The translations under genes and the position numbers were made by a program. From Lepus europaeus (Eukaryota > Chordata > Mammalia > Lagomorpha > Leporidae), in NCBI RefSeq assembly GCF_033115175.1, contig NC_084831.1:11752540-11816539 (forward strand): a stretch of 64,000 nt of DNA, given 5' to 3'. Of the stretch, positions 30,311 through 40,884 are shown piece by piece; position 1 is the stretch's first letter, and each line of letters begins with the position of its first letter. Below the pieces are notes generated by a model, which had not been told where the DNA came from, ran no database searches, and worked only from the letters and a program-made list of their open reading frames with translations.

Positions 30311-30382
30311 AGAAAGTTTTTTGTGAATTTACGTTTTTTTGCTCTGGGATAATTACTCAGGGGGTGTGACTGCTGGGTCACA
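30311..30382 (+). mobile_element. Short L1 fragment
   Basis: GGGATAATTACTCAGGGGGT then GTGACTGCTGGGTCACAAAG corresponds to the L1 3' phrase 'tacccagtagtgggattgctgggtca'. SINEs lie on both sides. Confidence 0.45.
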
Positions 30383-30392
30383 AAGTAGAGCA

Positions 30393-30432
<40 letters not shown>

Positions 30433-30650
30433 CTCTTGCATATCCTGGCTCACTCCCCAAATGTCCACAGTGGTCAGAAGCCAGGAGCTGAGACCCCACC
30501 CTGGTCTCCCCATAGGTGGTAGGGCCGGAGCCCCAGGGCCACCTTCTGCGTCTTCCCCAGAGGCCCTGGCAAGGAGCGGGATCAGAAATGGAGCGGCCGA
30601 GACTCGAACCGGTGGAATTGAGGCTTAGCCCTGAGGCCGGCTGCCCCTCC
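30383..30650 (-). mobile_element. Older C-SINE variant with (GA)n
   Basis: (GA)n at 30396-30428, then CTCACTCCCCAAATGTCCAC, CCACCCTGGTCTCCCCATAG, ATCAGAAATGGAGCGGCCGA and GACTCGAACCGGTGG. Confidence 0.75.
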
Positions 30651-30654
30651 CCCA

Positions 30655-31729
30655 CTGGGTTTCACAGGGAAGAAGCCTCCCCCTGCTGAAACAGTGTGAA
30701 AGCCAGGGGGCCCGTGGGAGATGCAGCTGCTCCTCCCAGCCTTTCTAGACCCCTGCCCACCTGGAGCAGGAGCCCAGCCCCCTTGTCTTGGCCAGGAATC
30801 CCCAGGGGAGGGGCGGGTGTCAGCTCCCCTCCCCTACCCCGGCCTCCTCCCCAGGGGAGCCTCCCTGGCAGAAGGAGGGGTCCTGTGATGTGAGGCTCAG
30901 GCGTGGGACCAAACACATCCCTGAGGGGGCCACGGGCCTGGGCAAAGCAGGCAGCCTCTGTGCGCAGAGCAGTTAGGAGCCCGCCAAGTGGGGGGGCAGA
31001 GATCAAGGGCAAGAGGAAGGCAACCTTGAGGCCTGAGAAGCCTGGGGGCTTCGGAAGGTGCATCTCCCCAGCTGCCTGCACCCCGCCCCCACCGCCGGCT
31101 CTGGCACCACCGTGGGTGGCGGTGAAGACGCTTCGATGACTCCCGGGGCACCGGGGAGGAATCTTCGCGCCAGCGAGGGCCCGGGTGTCTCCATTGCTCC
31201 TTGGCGACGTCTCCTCCCGCTGTCCCCAGGTCGTTGCTCCAACTCCAGCGTTTCAGACTGAAATCCACGCACACGCAGGTCCCAGCTCAGGTCGGCAGGA
31301 AGCCTGGAGCTCGCAAGGCCCTCTGCCATCCCTCTGGGGCTCCGTGGGCTCTGGGCAGGTCGCAGCTCACACGGAGGGGAACCAGGGCACAGAGAGGCCG
31401 GGCCCCCTCCTGTCCCGGAGGCTTTGGGAGGGAGGGCTCCGGCTGGCCTGGCGGACGGCCGCGTGGCCAGGTCTCAGCGCGGCGCCCAGGAGGCAGTGGC
31501 TGCTCCGTGAATACACGTTGGTGAGGGCAGAAGCGTCCGGGGTGACAAAGCCCCCGAGCCCGCAGGCTTGGCTGGAGGCCCCTTGGACTAAGACACGGAA
31601 GAGGGAACCTGTGATGAATGGCCGAGTCCTCAGACAGAGGAGTGGCTGGGTGGGTGTGGCCTCGGGTGAAGCCCTGGGTGAGACGCCCACACCCACATGG
31701 AGTGTCTGCCCGATGGGGGTCCTGGCAGG
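30655..31729. other. Unique GC-rich sequence
   Basis: No SINE, MIR or gene recognised. Several overlapping open frames on both strands reflect base composition. Confidence 0.4.
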
Positions 31730-31850
31730 CAGGGGCTGGGCTGCTGCCACCCACAGGGGCGCCCCGGATAGAGTTCCAGGCTCCCCATCTGGTCTCTGCC
31801 CGGCCCAGGCCGTCACAGGCTCGTGGGGAGTGACCCAACAGAAGGGGCCT
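31730..31850 (+). mobile_element. Older C-SINE 3' fragment
   Basis: GGGGCTGGGCTGCTGCCACC, ATAGAGTTCCAGGCTCCCCA and GTGGGGAGTGACCCAACAGA fit the right half of an older C-SINE. Confidence 0.5.
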
Positions 31851-31854
31851 GTTA

Positions 31855-32445
31855 CCGGTCCCGGAGGGGAGGGCGGTTGCCGGTGAGAGTCTCGTGGGTT
31901 CTTTTCCTCGGCTTAGTGCAGAAATAAGAAGCCGGGAAACAATTCGCAAGGGGGCAGAAACTTCGATTTGATTGGCAAGCAACAGAGAAAGCGTCTGGTC
32001 AGAGAGGAGGCCGGGGAGGGGTGGGGGCGCCCGAGCCGGACATGGACGGACACGGACTTCGAGGAAGTGTCCCGGGGTTTGAGGGCGTTACTCTCTGTTC
32101 ATTGGGTCATCCTACTGGGGGTGCCCACGGGACAGGAGGTTTCGCATACGTAAGTTGATTGGCTTGGGGCTCATGGAGAGAGCGGGGGTCGCCTGGAGAC
32201 TGTCTCCATAGGGGCTCGGCACCCCCTCTTCTGCTAGTGCTGGGTGGGAGATTGCGATTAACTTGAAGGTGTGATTTAGGGCCGCGCGGTCACACAGGCA
32301 GCACAGGAAGCTGTCAGTGGGGGAGACAGGCTTTCCGGCCACAGCTGGCCATTTGCTTGTGACCGCCATTCTACCTGCATCTGAAGGGGTCCACAGACCC
32401 CAGACTCACCGGGAGGCCAGATCCCCCTACTCTTGGCCTAACCAA
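31855..32445. other. Unassigned moderately AT-rich block ending in an A run
   Basis: Contains TTTGATTGGCAAGCAACAGA and AAGTTGATTGGCTTGGGGCT, two inverted-CCAAT-type (ATTGG) motifs about 190 bp apart, and ends in A17 at about 32442-32459. It is compatible with an LTR or an L1-derived segment, but I recognise no family, reading frame or primer-binding site. Confidence 0.3.
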
Positions 32446-32609
32446 AAAAAAAAAAAAAACAAAACACACAGTGATCTATCAATGTTAATGTTCCCTGTCC
32501 CAGATACACACTCAAAACCCCACCCACAGCAAGCTTTTGTGTCTAGAACCTATGCCCACCATCCATCAAACTCCTATTCACCCTTCAAAGCCCTTTCCTG
32601 GGCTTCCCA

Positions 32610-32795
32610 AAGGACGATGATTTTCGTGCATTCTTGCATTTGGTGCTCACTGCAGCCCTTACTACTAGCGACTGTTGTCACCAAACTCAGTTCACGGAAG
32701 GGGAAACTGGAGCCCAGAGAAGTGGAGCAGTTAGTCCGAGGTGGAACAGCAAGAGACGCTGGATTTGAACACAGACCCGATGGGTTACAGCAAGC
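32610..32795 (-). mobile_element. MIR element, inverted
   Basis: GTGCTCACTGCAGCCCTTAC, GGAAGGGGAAACTGGAGCCC, AGAGAAGTGGAGCAGTTAGT and GGATTTGAACACAGACCCG match reverse MIR. Confidence 0.78.
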
Positions 32796-32829
32796 ACAAC
32801 CACACACTCCACTGCGTTCCGCCCGACTT

Positions 32830-33165
32830 TCCTTTTTTTTTTTTTTTTTTTTAGGTTCATTTACTTATTTGCAAGTCAGAGTTACACAGAGAGAAGGAGA
32901 GGCAGAGAGAGAGAGAGGTCTTCCATCTGCTGGTTCACTCCCCAACTGGCTGCAACGGCTGGAGCTGCGCTGATCCAAAGCCAGGAGCCAGGAGCTTCTT
33001 CCGGGTCTCCCACACAGGTGCAGGGCCCAAGCACTTGGGCCATCTTCTACTGCTTTCCCAGGCCACAGCAGAGAGCTGGATGGGAAGTGGAGCAGCCAGG
33101 TCTCGAACCAGGCCCATATGGGATGCCGGCGCGTTAACCCGCTGCACCACAGCACCGGTCCCTGC
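32830..33165 (-). mobile_element. C-SINE, inverted, full length
   Basis: T run of about 20, TCTTCCATCTGCTGGTTCAC, GGAGCTTCTTCCGGGTCTCC, ending GCTGCACCACAGCACCGGTC. Confidence 0.94.
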
Positions 33166-33302
33166 ATCCCCCCCACCCCCCGCCTAAGACTTTTCCCACC
33201 CGTCGTCTGTGTTCAGGTGCGTGTGCCCCCTCCCAGGTGCCTCACACGTTACCTGTCATGTCATTTCCATGGCAGCCTGAGCGCTCAGAGGTCAGAGGTC
33301 AC

Positions 33303-33570
33303 ACGCGGAGACAGCGGCAGAGGCACAGCGGGTTAGGCCTCTGTCCCAGCTTTCCCATCCAGCTCCCTGCGAATGCACCCGGGCAGGGGGCCGGAGCTGC
33401 CCACAGCCACCCATGGGGGAGACCCGCGTGCGCTTCCTGGCCCTGGCTTTGGCCTGGCCGAGCTCCAGCTGGTGCAGCCACCTGGGGAGTGAACCAGCGA
33501 TGGAAGACCCTCTGTGGCTGTCTCCCGACCCCCACCTTTCCAATTACTTAATCATTTTTAAAAAGAAAGT
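33303..33570 (+). mobile_element. C-SINE with head deletion
   Basis: CAGCGGCAGAGGCACAGCGG, CCATCCAGCTCCCTGCGAAT, AGCTCCAGCTGGTGCAGCCA, and tail TTTCCAATTACTTAATCATT. The CCCATATGGG block is missing. Confidence 0.75.
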
Positions 33571-34134
33571 GGCAGAGGGAGACTCAAGCCAGGCCGGGGG
33601 GGGGGGGGCAGAGCCTCGTGTTCCCTTGGGGCCGCACAGCTCGCCCGGGGTGGGGGGGCAGTGCCAGCTCCGCTCCTGCTCCCTGCGGTTCCCTCCCTGG
33701 AGCGCTCTCCCTCCAGGCAGGGGGTTCCCGGGGCGGCCCCGCCCCCGCTCAGCTCTGCAGGGCACGCGGGGCCCTGGCACCCGAGGGCTGCGTGGGCAGT
33801 GGCGTGAGAGAGGCGGGGAAGGGCCTTTGAAGCTCTACCAAGTTCAAACCTGCTTCGCCTGGCGTGACCTCAGCGGGCGCCTGCACCTCCAGCCCGGCCG
33901 TGCGGTGCTGGGCAGGACCTCGGCAGGCAGGGCCGGCCTTGCGGCCCTGCCCGTGGCAGGTGACAGGCATGGCCGGGTGGGGACGGAGCTCCCGAGGGAA
34001 GCCTCTGCATTGAGGCCTGGAAACCCCCAGTCCCTGGGACCACATTCAAACGCAAACCTGGACCCGAAACAGCCTCGCTCACCGGGCTGTGACGGCACCA
34101 CGGCTTCCAAACCGTGTCACGCATGCACGAAAGA

Positions 34135-34478
34135 CTTTTTTTTTTTTTTTTAAGATTTATTTATTTGAAAAGCGGAGTTACAGAGAGACAAAGAGAGGGA
34201 GAGACAGAGAGATGTTCCATTCTTCCATCTGCTGGTTCACCTCCCCCCCGAAATGGCTAAAACAGCCGGTCAGGATGAAGCCAGGAGTCAGGAGCTTCTT
34301 CTGGGTCTCCCACATGGGTGCAGGGGCCCCAGCACTTGGGCCATCTTCTACTGCTTTCCCAGGCCATAGCAGGGAGCTGGATGGGAAGAGGAGCAGCTGG
34401 GATTTGAACTGGTGCCCCTATGGGATGCTGGCGCCGCAGGTGGAGACTTATCCCACTAGGCCACAGCGCTGGTCTCGC
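34135..34478 (-). mobile_element. C-SINE, inverted, full length
   Basis: T run, AAGATTTATTTATTTGAAAA, CTTCTTCTGGGTCTCCCACA, ATTTGAACTGGTGCCCCTAT and the end TAGGCCACAGCGCTGGTC. Confidence 0.93.
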
Positions 34479-34479
34479 A

Positions 34480-35370
34480 TGGGCGCCCTTGAAAACCCCC
34501 ACTGCACAGAGGAGGAAAGGCCCCGGCTGGGGTGCTCTGACCCTGGGGAGAGCTCAGAGCCATGGGGCTGGGCGGAGAGGGGGTGTGAGGTGTGCCCGGC
34601 TCAGTGCATGGGCGGGCCTGGGAAACCAGACCTACAAAGGCAAGCTCGAGGAGAACCTGGCGTGTTCTCCCGTGTGCCGCCCACAGCTCCGCCGGAGCCC
34701 GCCAGGGGCCATCCTGGTTATACCCTGGGCTTGTCCGGGACCCAGCACAAGGATCGATCCTCCGTGTCGGGAAGGGACAGCAGGTGGATTCAGGGGCGCT
34801 TAGGAACGGCCGCCCTGCGGGGTCCTCTGAGGCCCTCTGCTGGGCTGAGCGGTTCCCGGGGAATTCACTGCCCTCCTTGCATTGGGGCTTGCATCCTGGA
34901 GGGGCGGGAGCTGTGCCCACACCTGCCTCAGGCGCAGCGGTGGAGGGGGGCACACCCTGCCGCCTGCCCGTGAAGCTGGGAGGAACGGGGTGGTGGGATC
35001 GGCCGGGCCGGGGCGTTGCTCAGGGTAGAGACAGGGTCGGGGAGGCCTGCGCGTCCCAGGATCCCTTCCGCGGCCTCGGTGGAAACTTCCTCCCAGCCCC
35101 CCCCCCCCCCCCGGCCTCTCCCATGCAGTAGTGAAGCAGCTGTGGGCGTGGGCTGATGAGAAAGCCGTCTGTGGCGCACCTGCTCCTGGAACTACTTCCT
35201 CCCGGCCTCCTCGACTCCCGGGCCCTGGGGACTCCGTTTCCCCCAGAAGATCGCAAACTCAGGGGCGTCCTTGGCGGCTCACTGCTCAGTTCCCCATTTC
35301 CCAGCCACTCTGAGCTTCCAAACTCCTTCTCTCCCCCCCCCCCCGCCCCACTTCCCCTTCCCCTTCTCTC
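34480..35370. other. Unique GC-rich sequence
   Basis: No gene, SINE or MIR recognised. C runs lie at about 35098-35112 and 35334-35344. Confidence 0.4.
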
Positions 35371-35680
35371 TTTTTTCTAAAGATCTATTTATTTACTTGA
35401 GAAGCAGAGTTATAGACAGAGAGAGGGAGAGACTGAGAGAGAGAGGTCTTCCATCCGCTGGGTCACTCCCCAGATGGTTACAACGGCTGGAGCTGGGCTG
35501 ATCCGAAGCCAGGAGCCTTGTGGGTCTCCCAGGTGGGTGCAGGGGCCCAAGGACTTGGGCCGAGCTCCGCTGCTTTCCCAGGCCATAGCAGAGAGTGGAG
35601 CAACCAGAACTCACCAGCGCCCATATGGGTGCCGGTGCTGCAGGCGGATGCTTAACCCACTATGCCACAGCACCGGCCCC
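35371..35680 (-). mobile_element. C-SINE, inverted
   Basis: CTAAAGATCTATTTATTTAC, TCCATCCGCTGGGTCACTCC, CCATAGCAGAGAGTGGAGCA (internal deletion), ending TATGCCACAGCACCGGCCCC. Confidence 0.92.
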
Positions 35681-35687
35681 TTCTTAT

Positions 35688-35970
35688 TCTTTCTTTTAAA
35701 CTTTATTTGAAAGGCCGTTACAGAGAAAGAGAGGGAGATCTTCCATCCACTGGTTCACACCAAAATGGCCGCAACAGACCAAAACCAAGAGCCAGAAACT
35801 TCACCCAGGTCTCCCACATGGGTGCATGGGGCCCTAGCACTTGGAGCACCTTCCACTGCTTTCCCAGGCGCACCAGCAGGGAGCTGGATCTGAAGTGGAA
35901 CCGCCAGGACACGAACCAGAGTCCTGGCATCGTAGGCAGCGGCTTAACCCACTGCACCGTAAGGCCAGCC
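35688..35970 (-). mobile_element. C-SINE, inverted
   Basis: AACTTTATTTGAAAGGCCGT, CCATCCACTGGTTCACACCA, GCTGGATCTGAAGTGGAACC, ending CTGCACCGTAAGGCCAGCCC. It lies head-to-tail with the preceding element. Confidence 0.88.
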
Positions 35971-36237
35971 CTGAGCTGTGGAACTCCTGTGTGCCTCGCC
36001 CCCTCGCCTGTAGGACGCCATAATGAATTCCCAACCCGAGACATTAACTGAGATAAGACGTCAGGCACAGGACAGGAGCCTCTGTGTCACGCACTCGCCC
36101 CGCAGCCTCTCCTACCTTTCTCCGTGTGTGAATTTCACGCCCAGCTCACCCACCCCGCGGGAGAGTGGGCCGGGGACACTGGCCGGGCAGAGCAGTGATC
36201 ACCCCGGACAGCGCCGGCTCACAAGTGCTGCTAGGGT

Positions 36238-36305
36238 GCACGCATACACACACACATACACACATACACATGTGCACACACACACACATGCGCACACACA
36301 CACGC
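36238..36305. repeat. (AC)n/(ACAT)n microsatellite
   Basis: Interrupted CA repeat with CATACA and CATGCG units. Confidence 0.9.
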
Positions 36306-36337
36306 AGAGCTTTCCTTTTTTAGAAAGTATTTTTTAG

Positions 36338-36684
36338 GCCGGCGCCAGGGCTCAACAGGCTAATCCTCTGCCTTGTGGCGCCAGCACACCAGGTTCTAGT
36401 CCCGGTTGGGGCGCCGGATTCTATCCCGGTTGCCCCTCTTCCAGGCCAGCTCTCTGCTATGGCCCGGGAAGGCAGTGGAGGATGGCCCAAGTGCTTGGGC
36501 CCTGCACCCCATGGGAGACCAGGAGAAGCACCTGGCTCCTGCCTTCGGATCAGCGTGGTGTGCCGGCTGTAGCGCGCTGGCCACGGCGGCCATTGGAGGG
36601 TGAACCAACGGCAAAGGAAGACCTTTCTCTCTGTCTCTCTCTCTCTCACTGTCCACTCTGCCTGTCAAAAAATTTAAAAAAATA
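36338..36684 (+). mobile_element. C-SINE, second subfamily
   Basis: GGCCGGCGCCAGGGCTCAAC, CAGGTTCTAGTCCCGGTTGG, CTGGCCACGGCGGCCATTGG, CTCTCACTGTCCACTCTGCC. TATTTTTTA occurs on both sides, so it seems to have landed in the T-rich end of the inverted element that follows. Confidence 0.92.
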
Positions 36685-36947
36685 AATATTTTTTATTTGG
36701 AAGACGGGGTTGGGGAGAGGGAGAGAGAGAGAGAGAGCTGCGCCCCAGGGTTGACTTTCCAAATGTTCTCAATGGCCAAGGCCAAGGTCGAAACCAGGAG
36801 CTGGGACTCCATCCAGCGGCAGGAGCTGTCACCGAGCCATCGCAGCTGCCTCCCAGGAGCTGGAGCCAGGTGTCGAACCCAGAGACATTCACGTGGGATA
36901 TGGGGATCTTAACCGGCTTGTAAACCACAGGGCTGAAGGCCTGCCCC
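36685..36947 (-). mobile_element. Older C-SINE variant, inverted
   Basis: TTTTTTATTTGGAAGACGGG, GAGCTGGGACTCCATCCAGC, CGCAGCTGCCTCCCAGGAGC, GGTGTCGAACCCAGAG, ending GAAGGCCTGCCCC. Confidence 0.8.
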
Positions 36948-36975
36948 ATTTCTTCTTGTTTGCTGTTTTTAATCA

Positions 36976-36976
36976 C

Positions 36977-37011
<35 letters not shown>

Positions 37012-37012
37012 T
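36976..37012. repeat. (TTA)n microsatellite
   Basis: About 12 TTA/ATT units forming the tail of the inverted SINE that follows. Confidence 0.92.
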
Positions 37013-37170
37013 GAAAGGCAGGGAAAGAGAGAGACAGCGAGAGAGATCTTCTCTCGGCTGGTTCACTCCGCAAATGCAGTCAGCACCTGGGTGGGGCCAG
37101 GCCGAGGCCAGGAGGCTCCCAGGGTGCCCGGTGGCGGCAGGAGCTGGGGTGTGAACCCAGGCACTCCAAT
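36977..37170 (-). mobile_element. C-SINE, inverted, shortened
   Basis: (TTA)n, TTTGAAAGGCAGGGAAAGAG, CTCGGCTGGTTCACTCCGCA, GGTGTGAACCCAGGCACTCC. The middle third is missing. Confidence 0.8.
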
Positions 37171-37176
37171 ATCCTC

Positions 37177-37440
37177 CTTAGATTTATTTCATTTATTTGA
37201 AAGGCAGACTTACAGACACAGGGAGAGAAAGTTCTTCCATCCATCTGCTGGTTCACTCCCCAGATGGCTGCAATGGCCAGGACTGGGCCAGACTGAAGCC
37301 CGCCGTTGGGAACTCCATGGGGGTCTCCCACGTGGGTGCAGGGGCCCACATACTTGGGCCATCCTCCACTGCCCTCCCAGGCACGTTAGCAGGGAGCTGG
37401 ACCAGAAGTGGAGCAGCCACTTACGCCTCCGGGCATTTTG
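37177..37440 (-). mobile_element. C-SINE, inverted, lacking its head
   Basis: TTTATTTGAAAGGCAGACTT, CATCTGCTGGTTCACTCCCC, CCCACTGTTAG-like GCACGTTAGCAGGGAGCTGG, AGAAGTGGAGCAGCC, then a break into L1-like sequence. Confidence 0.85.
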
Positions 37441-37442
37441 GA

Positions 37443-37990
37443 GCGGTGAGTAGCGCATTCAGATCTGAGGTGTTTTCTGCTAGGTCCGGATTTGCCAGTT
37501 TGTCTGTTCCTCTCGTGATGGACATTTGGAAAACCATGAGCGCCCAGTTTGGAACTACTATGCCAACACCTGCCGTATAAATCCATCTCAAACGCATGCA
37601 TAGCCCATGCCCTCAATTCTGCTCATATCTAGGAGTGAGATGGCTGAGTTCTGCAGCAAACAGATGTTGAATTTTATAAGAAATTGGCAGGGGCAGCAGC
37701 TGAGACGCTGGTTAAGATGCCTGCCTCCCATTCCCGAGCGCCTGGGTTCAGTCCCAGCTCCGGCTCCCGGCTCCAGCTTCCTGTCCACGCAGCCCTCGGG
37801 AGGCGGCAGGGCGGCTCCAGCAGCCGGGTTCCTGCCACCCACCTGGGAGACCTGGACTGAGTTCCAGGGATTGTGATTTTATTTCAATCATTGTGATTCA
37901 ATTTGCCTTTCCTTGCTGACTATCGTCGATATTGCGCATCTGCACGTGTTGGTGAAGGATCTAAGCGGTTTTTTATTTTCTTCTTGTTGT
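37443..37990 (+). mobile_element. L1 3' remnant split by a C-SINE
   Basis: Left part: CTCGTGATGGACATTTGG, CCAACACCTGCCGTATAAAT and GAGTGAGATGGCTGAGTTCT. Right part (37870-37990): TTCAATTTGCCTTTCCTTGC then TGACTATCGTCGATATTGCG. Both parts follow the order of the L1 3' region (gtgggattgctggatca ... tttgcatttccctgatgac). No intact frame. Confidence 0.55.
37683..37870 (+). mobile_element. Older C-SINE variant inside L1 remnant
   Basis: GGGGCAGCAGCTGAGACGCT, GCCTGGGTTCAGTCCCAGCT, GCGGCTCCAGCAGCCGGGTT, GGGAGACCTGGACTGAGTTC. Confidence 0.75.
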
Positions 37991-38003
37991 AGAGCTACAA
38001 AAA

Positions 38004-38328
38004 TTCTTTTTTTTAAATTTTTATTTATTTGAAAGGCAGAGTTACAGAGAGAAAGAGGAAGAGAGAGAAAAGTCTTCCATCCACTGGTTCACGCCCCAAA
38101 TGTCTGTAGTAGTCAGAGCTGAGATGATCCAAAGCCAGGAGCCTGAGCCTCTTCCAGGCCTCCCATGTGGGTACAGGGACCCAAGGACCTGGACCATCTT
38201 CCACTGCTTTCCCAGGCCACAGCAGAGAGCTGGATCAGAAGAGGAGCAGCCGGGACTCGAACCGCGCCCATTTGGGATGCTGGCACTGCAGGCCAGGGCG
38301 TTAACCTGCTGTGCCACAGCCTGACCCA
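38004..38328 (-). mobile_element. C-SINE, inverted, full length
   Basis: TTTTTTTTAAATTTTTATTT, CCATCCACTGGTTCACGCCC, CAGGCCACAGCAGAGAGCTG, CGCGCCCATTTGGGATGCTG, ending CTGTGCCACAGCCTGACCC. Confidence 0.92.
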
Positions 38329-38329
38329 G

Positions 38330-38733
38330 CTTTTGTTCTTTTATCCTTGGATCAATGGTGCATTTCCACGTCCTTTGTTTTTTTGTTTTTTCCTTCTGTA
38401 AACTGTGAGAAAGGAGCCAGGGTTTGTCTCATCCCCACGTGGTTGTCCTGGCATCCTCTGGTGCACGGAGCTACACCTGTGGCGGCCGCTGGGTGCGTGT
38501 GGTCCGGCATTTTCTGGGCGAGTCTGAGGGTTGCCAGACTACACCATGGAGGCACTCAGAGTGGCCACCCCGGAGCGAGCCGTGCTATCCTAAGGACTGT
38601 CCTGAGCCGAAGGCCGCGGAGAAAAAGCGATTTCTCCAGCAAACAGAAGGTTTTCTATCTCAGTCACCAGCAACGCCTCCAGACCCCTACTGGACTAGCG
38701 AGGGCTGCAGAGGACCTACATGAAGAACCTGCT
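38330..38733. other. Unique sequence between SINEs
   Basis: About 400 bases with no repeat or gene recognised. An open frame on the plus strand runs into the next SINE. Confidence 0.4.
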
Positions 38734-39045
38734 GGGGCCGGTGCTGTGGCCTAATGGGCTAAGCTTCCATCTGCAGTGCCAGCATCCCAAATGGTGCCGG
38801 TTCTAGTCCCGGCTGCTCCACTTCCGATCCAGCTCTCTGCTGTGGCCTGGGAAAGCAGTGGAGGATGGCGCACGTCCTTGGGCCCCTGCACCCGCGTGGG
38901 AGACCTGGAAGAAGCTCCTGGCTCCTGGCTTCGGATCATTGCAGCCATCTGGGGAGTGAACCAGTGGACAGAAGACCTCTCTCTCTTCCTCTCTGCCTCT
39001 TAGCAATTCTGCTTTTTAAATAAATACATTAAAAAAAAATAACCT
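38734..39045 (+). mobile_element. C-SINE, full length
   Basis: GGGGCCGGTGCTGTGGCCTA, CATCCCAAATGGTGCCGGTT, CTGGCTTCGGATCATTGCAG and tail TTTTTAAATAAATACATTAA. Confidence 0.92.
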
Positions 39046-39241
39046 GCTAAGGCAGCCCTTGTCTTCTGTGGGTTTCCTGATAAGTTTGCCTTCCCACAGT
39101 CCGCCACTCATCAAAGCCTGAGCCCCGCCTCCTCCACTTCCTGCAGGTCTCTTGTTCTTCTGTGGGATGCTGGGGGGCCCACGGCTCCTGTAAGCCCCTC
39201 CCACCGACCTGGGCCTGTGCGAGTTATGTAGTCCCCAGGGA

Positions 39242-39465
39242 GCAGGCAGTTGTTTCGGCAGCTAAGACGTCAGTGTCCGCATCACAGGCTCAGGGTTCAA
39301 GTCCCAGCTCCGCCTCCTGACTGCAGCGGCCGGCGAGGGCACCAGTGGTTCCTGCCACCTGCTTAGAAGACCTGAACTAAGTTTCCCGGCTCCCCAGCCC
39401 CTCCCAGCCGGTGCAGAGATTTGGAACGAAATCAGATGAGAGTGTCTGTCTTTTAGAAATAAAAC
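39242..39465 (+). mobile_element. Older C-SINE variant
   Basis: GGCAGTTGTTTCGGCAGCTA, GGCTCAGGGTTCAAGTCCCA, GGGCACCAGTGGTTCCTGCC, ending TCTTTTAGAAATAAAACC. Confidence 0.7.
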
Positions 39466-39474
39466 CAGGGGTGG

Positions 39475-39715
39475 GGGTGGGGTGGGGGTGGCCAGAGGTC
39501 AAGATGCCGGTCAGGACTCCACCTCCCACTTAGAAGTGTTTGGACTTGGTTCCGGGCTCCGGCTCCCGACTCCAGCCTCCTGTTCGCGGGGACTCCGGGA
39601 GGCAGCAGTGACAGCTCCAGTGACCGAGTTCCCCCACCCAGGCAGGAGACCCAGACTGAGGTCCCCGTTCCCGGCTCGCTCGCTCTCTCTCTAGCACATT
39701 TTTAATAGAGAGACC
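39475..39715 (+). mobile_element. Older C-SINE variant
   Basis: GGCCAGAGGTCAAGATGCCG, TCCGGGCTCCGGCTCCCGAC, GAGGCAGCAGTGACAGCTCC, then a CTCGCTCGCTCTCTCTC block. It is a tandem neighbour of the preceding older copy. Confidence 0.65.
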
Positions 39716-40269
39716 CGGGCTTGCTTCTCGCTTATCCACCCGTCTTCTGTGAGTCTGACCTGCGAGGCTGCAGCTGGAAAGCCGAGACGAGCAGGAGAAG
39801 TGGTCCTTTCCCCGCACCTGCTGGGCCGCCTTGGTCAGGTGAGGGCCTGATCAGAACACAAAGGCTGAGCAAGAGGGGACCCCCCACCCGCCCCGCCTGA
39901 CCACCCCTGGGCTGAAGCGTGGCTCGTCCCTGACTTCAGACTTCAGCCCACACACCCCTCCTGCACCACGCTCGCACCGCTGGCTCTGCTCCGTCTCCAC
40001 TCGCAGACTGCACCCCCTAGGACTTGTCTCCCCGCAAGGCAACCCCTTGCGACCGGCAAGCACTCATTGCCCGCTGGTTCTCTTTCTCGGGCCAACCCGG
40101 GCTCCCAGGATAACTTTCCTATTCAATTGCATTGACGCCTCCATCACACCTATTTCCGTATGCATGACTTGCGTGCACACTTCCGCGTCTCTGTCTCTCT
40201 GCCACTCTGGATTACCGCACGTGGTATCACGTGTTGGGATCTGGCAGGGTACTTTCTCCCCCTTCGTTC
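39716..40269. other. Unique sequence
   Basis: Part 40080-40250 is AT-richer (TTTCCTATTCAATTGCATTG) and has two CACGTG-like sites near 40219-40233 (GCACGTGGTATCACGTGTTG). No gene or known repeat recognised. Confidence 0.4.
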
Positions 40270-40545
40270 TTTGTCAACGCTGTTATGGAGAGGTAGAGGC
40301 TCAGCAGGCCAGGGGCTCATGCTCCACATTGGAGCTCCTGACTTAGCTTTCTGGCTGCTTGACCCCAGCTTCCTGCCAGTGTGGACCTCCCCACCCGCCG
40401 CAACAGGGGAGCCCTGCATTGAATTCCAGGTCCTGGCTTCAGACCCGGTCCTGTCCTGGCTACTGGGGGCACAGGTGGGGTGGGGGAGGGCATGATCAGT
40501 GGATAGAAGCTCTAGCTGTCTATCTGTTTCTCTCAAAAAATATTT
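40270..40545 (+). mobile_element. Older C-SINE variant
   Basis: GGAGAGGTAGAGGCTCAGCA, CTTGACCCCAGCTTCCTGCC, GAGCCCTGCATTGAATTCCA, tail TCTCTCAAAAAATATTTT. Confidence 0.65.
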
Positions 40546-40546
40546 T

Positions 40547-40875
40547 GGAGGCCAGCGCTCTAGGATAGTGGGCTAAGCCTCTGCCTTCAGTGCTGGCATC
40601 CCATATGGGCGCCGGTTCAGGTCCCAGCTGCTCCACTTCCAATCCAGCTCTCTGCTGTGGCCTGGGAAAGCAGTAGAAGCTGGCCCAAGTCCTTGGTCCC
40701 CTGCCACACATGTAGGAGACCCGGAAGAAGCTCCTGGCTCCTGGCTTTGGCCTGGCCCAGCTCTGGTTTCTGTGGCCATTTGGGGAATAAACCAGCGGGT
40801 GGAAGGTTCTCTCTCTCTCTGCCTCTCCATAACTCTGCCTTTCAAATAAATAAATAAATCTTTAAAAAGAAAGAA
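40547..40875 (+). mobile_element. C-SINE, full length
   Basis: GGAGGCCAGCGCTCTAGGAT, CATCCCATATGGGCGCCGGT, TTTGGGGAATAAACCAGCGG, tail CTTTCAAATAAATAAATAAA. Confidence 0.94.
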
Positions 40876-40884
40876 GGAAAGAAA

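Noticed and set aside
34089-34973. A 294-codon plus-strand frame
   Set aside because: The first third is an inverted C-SINE translated antisense. The rest is unassigned GC-rich sequence.
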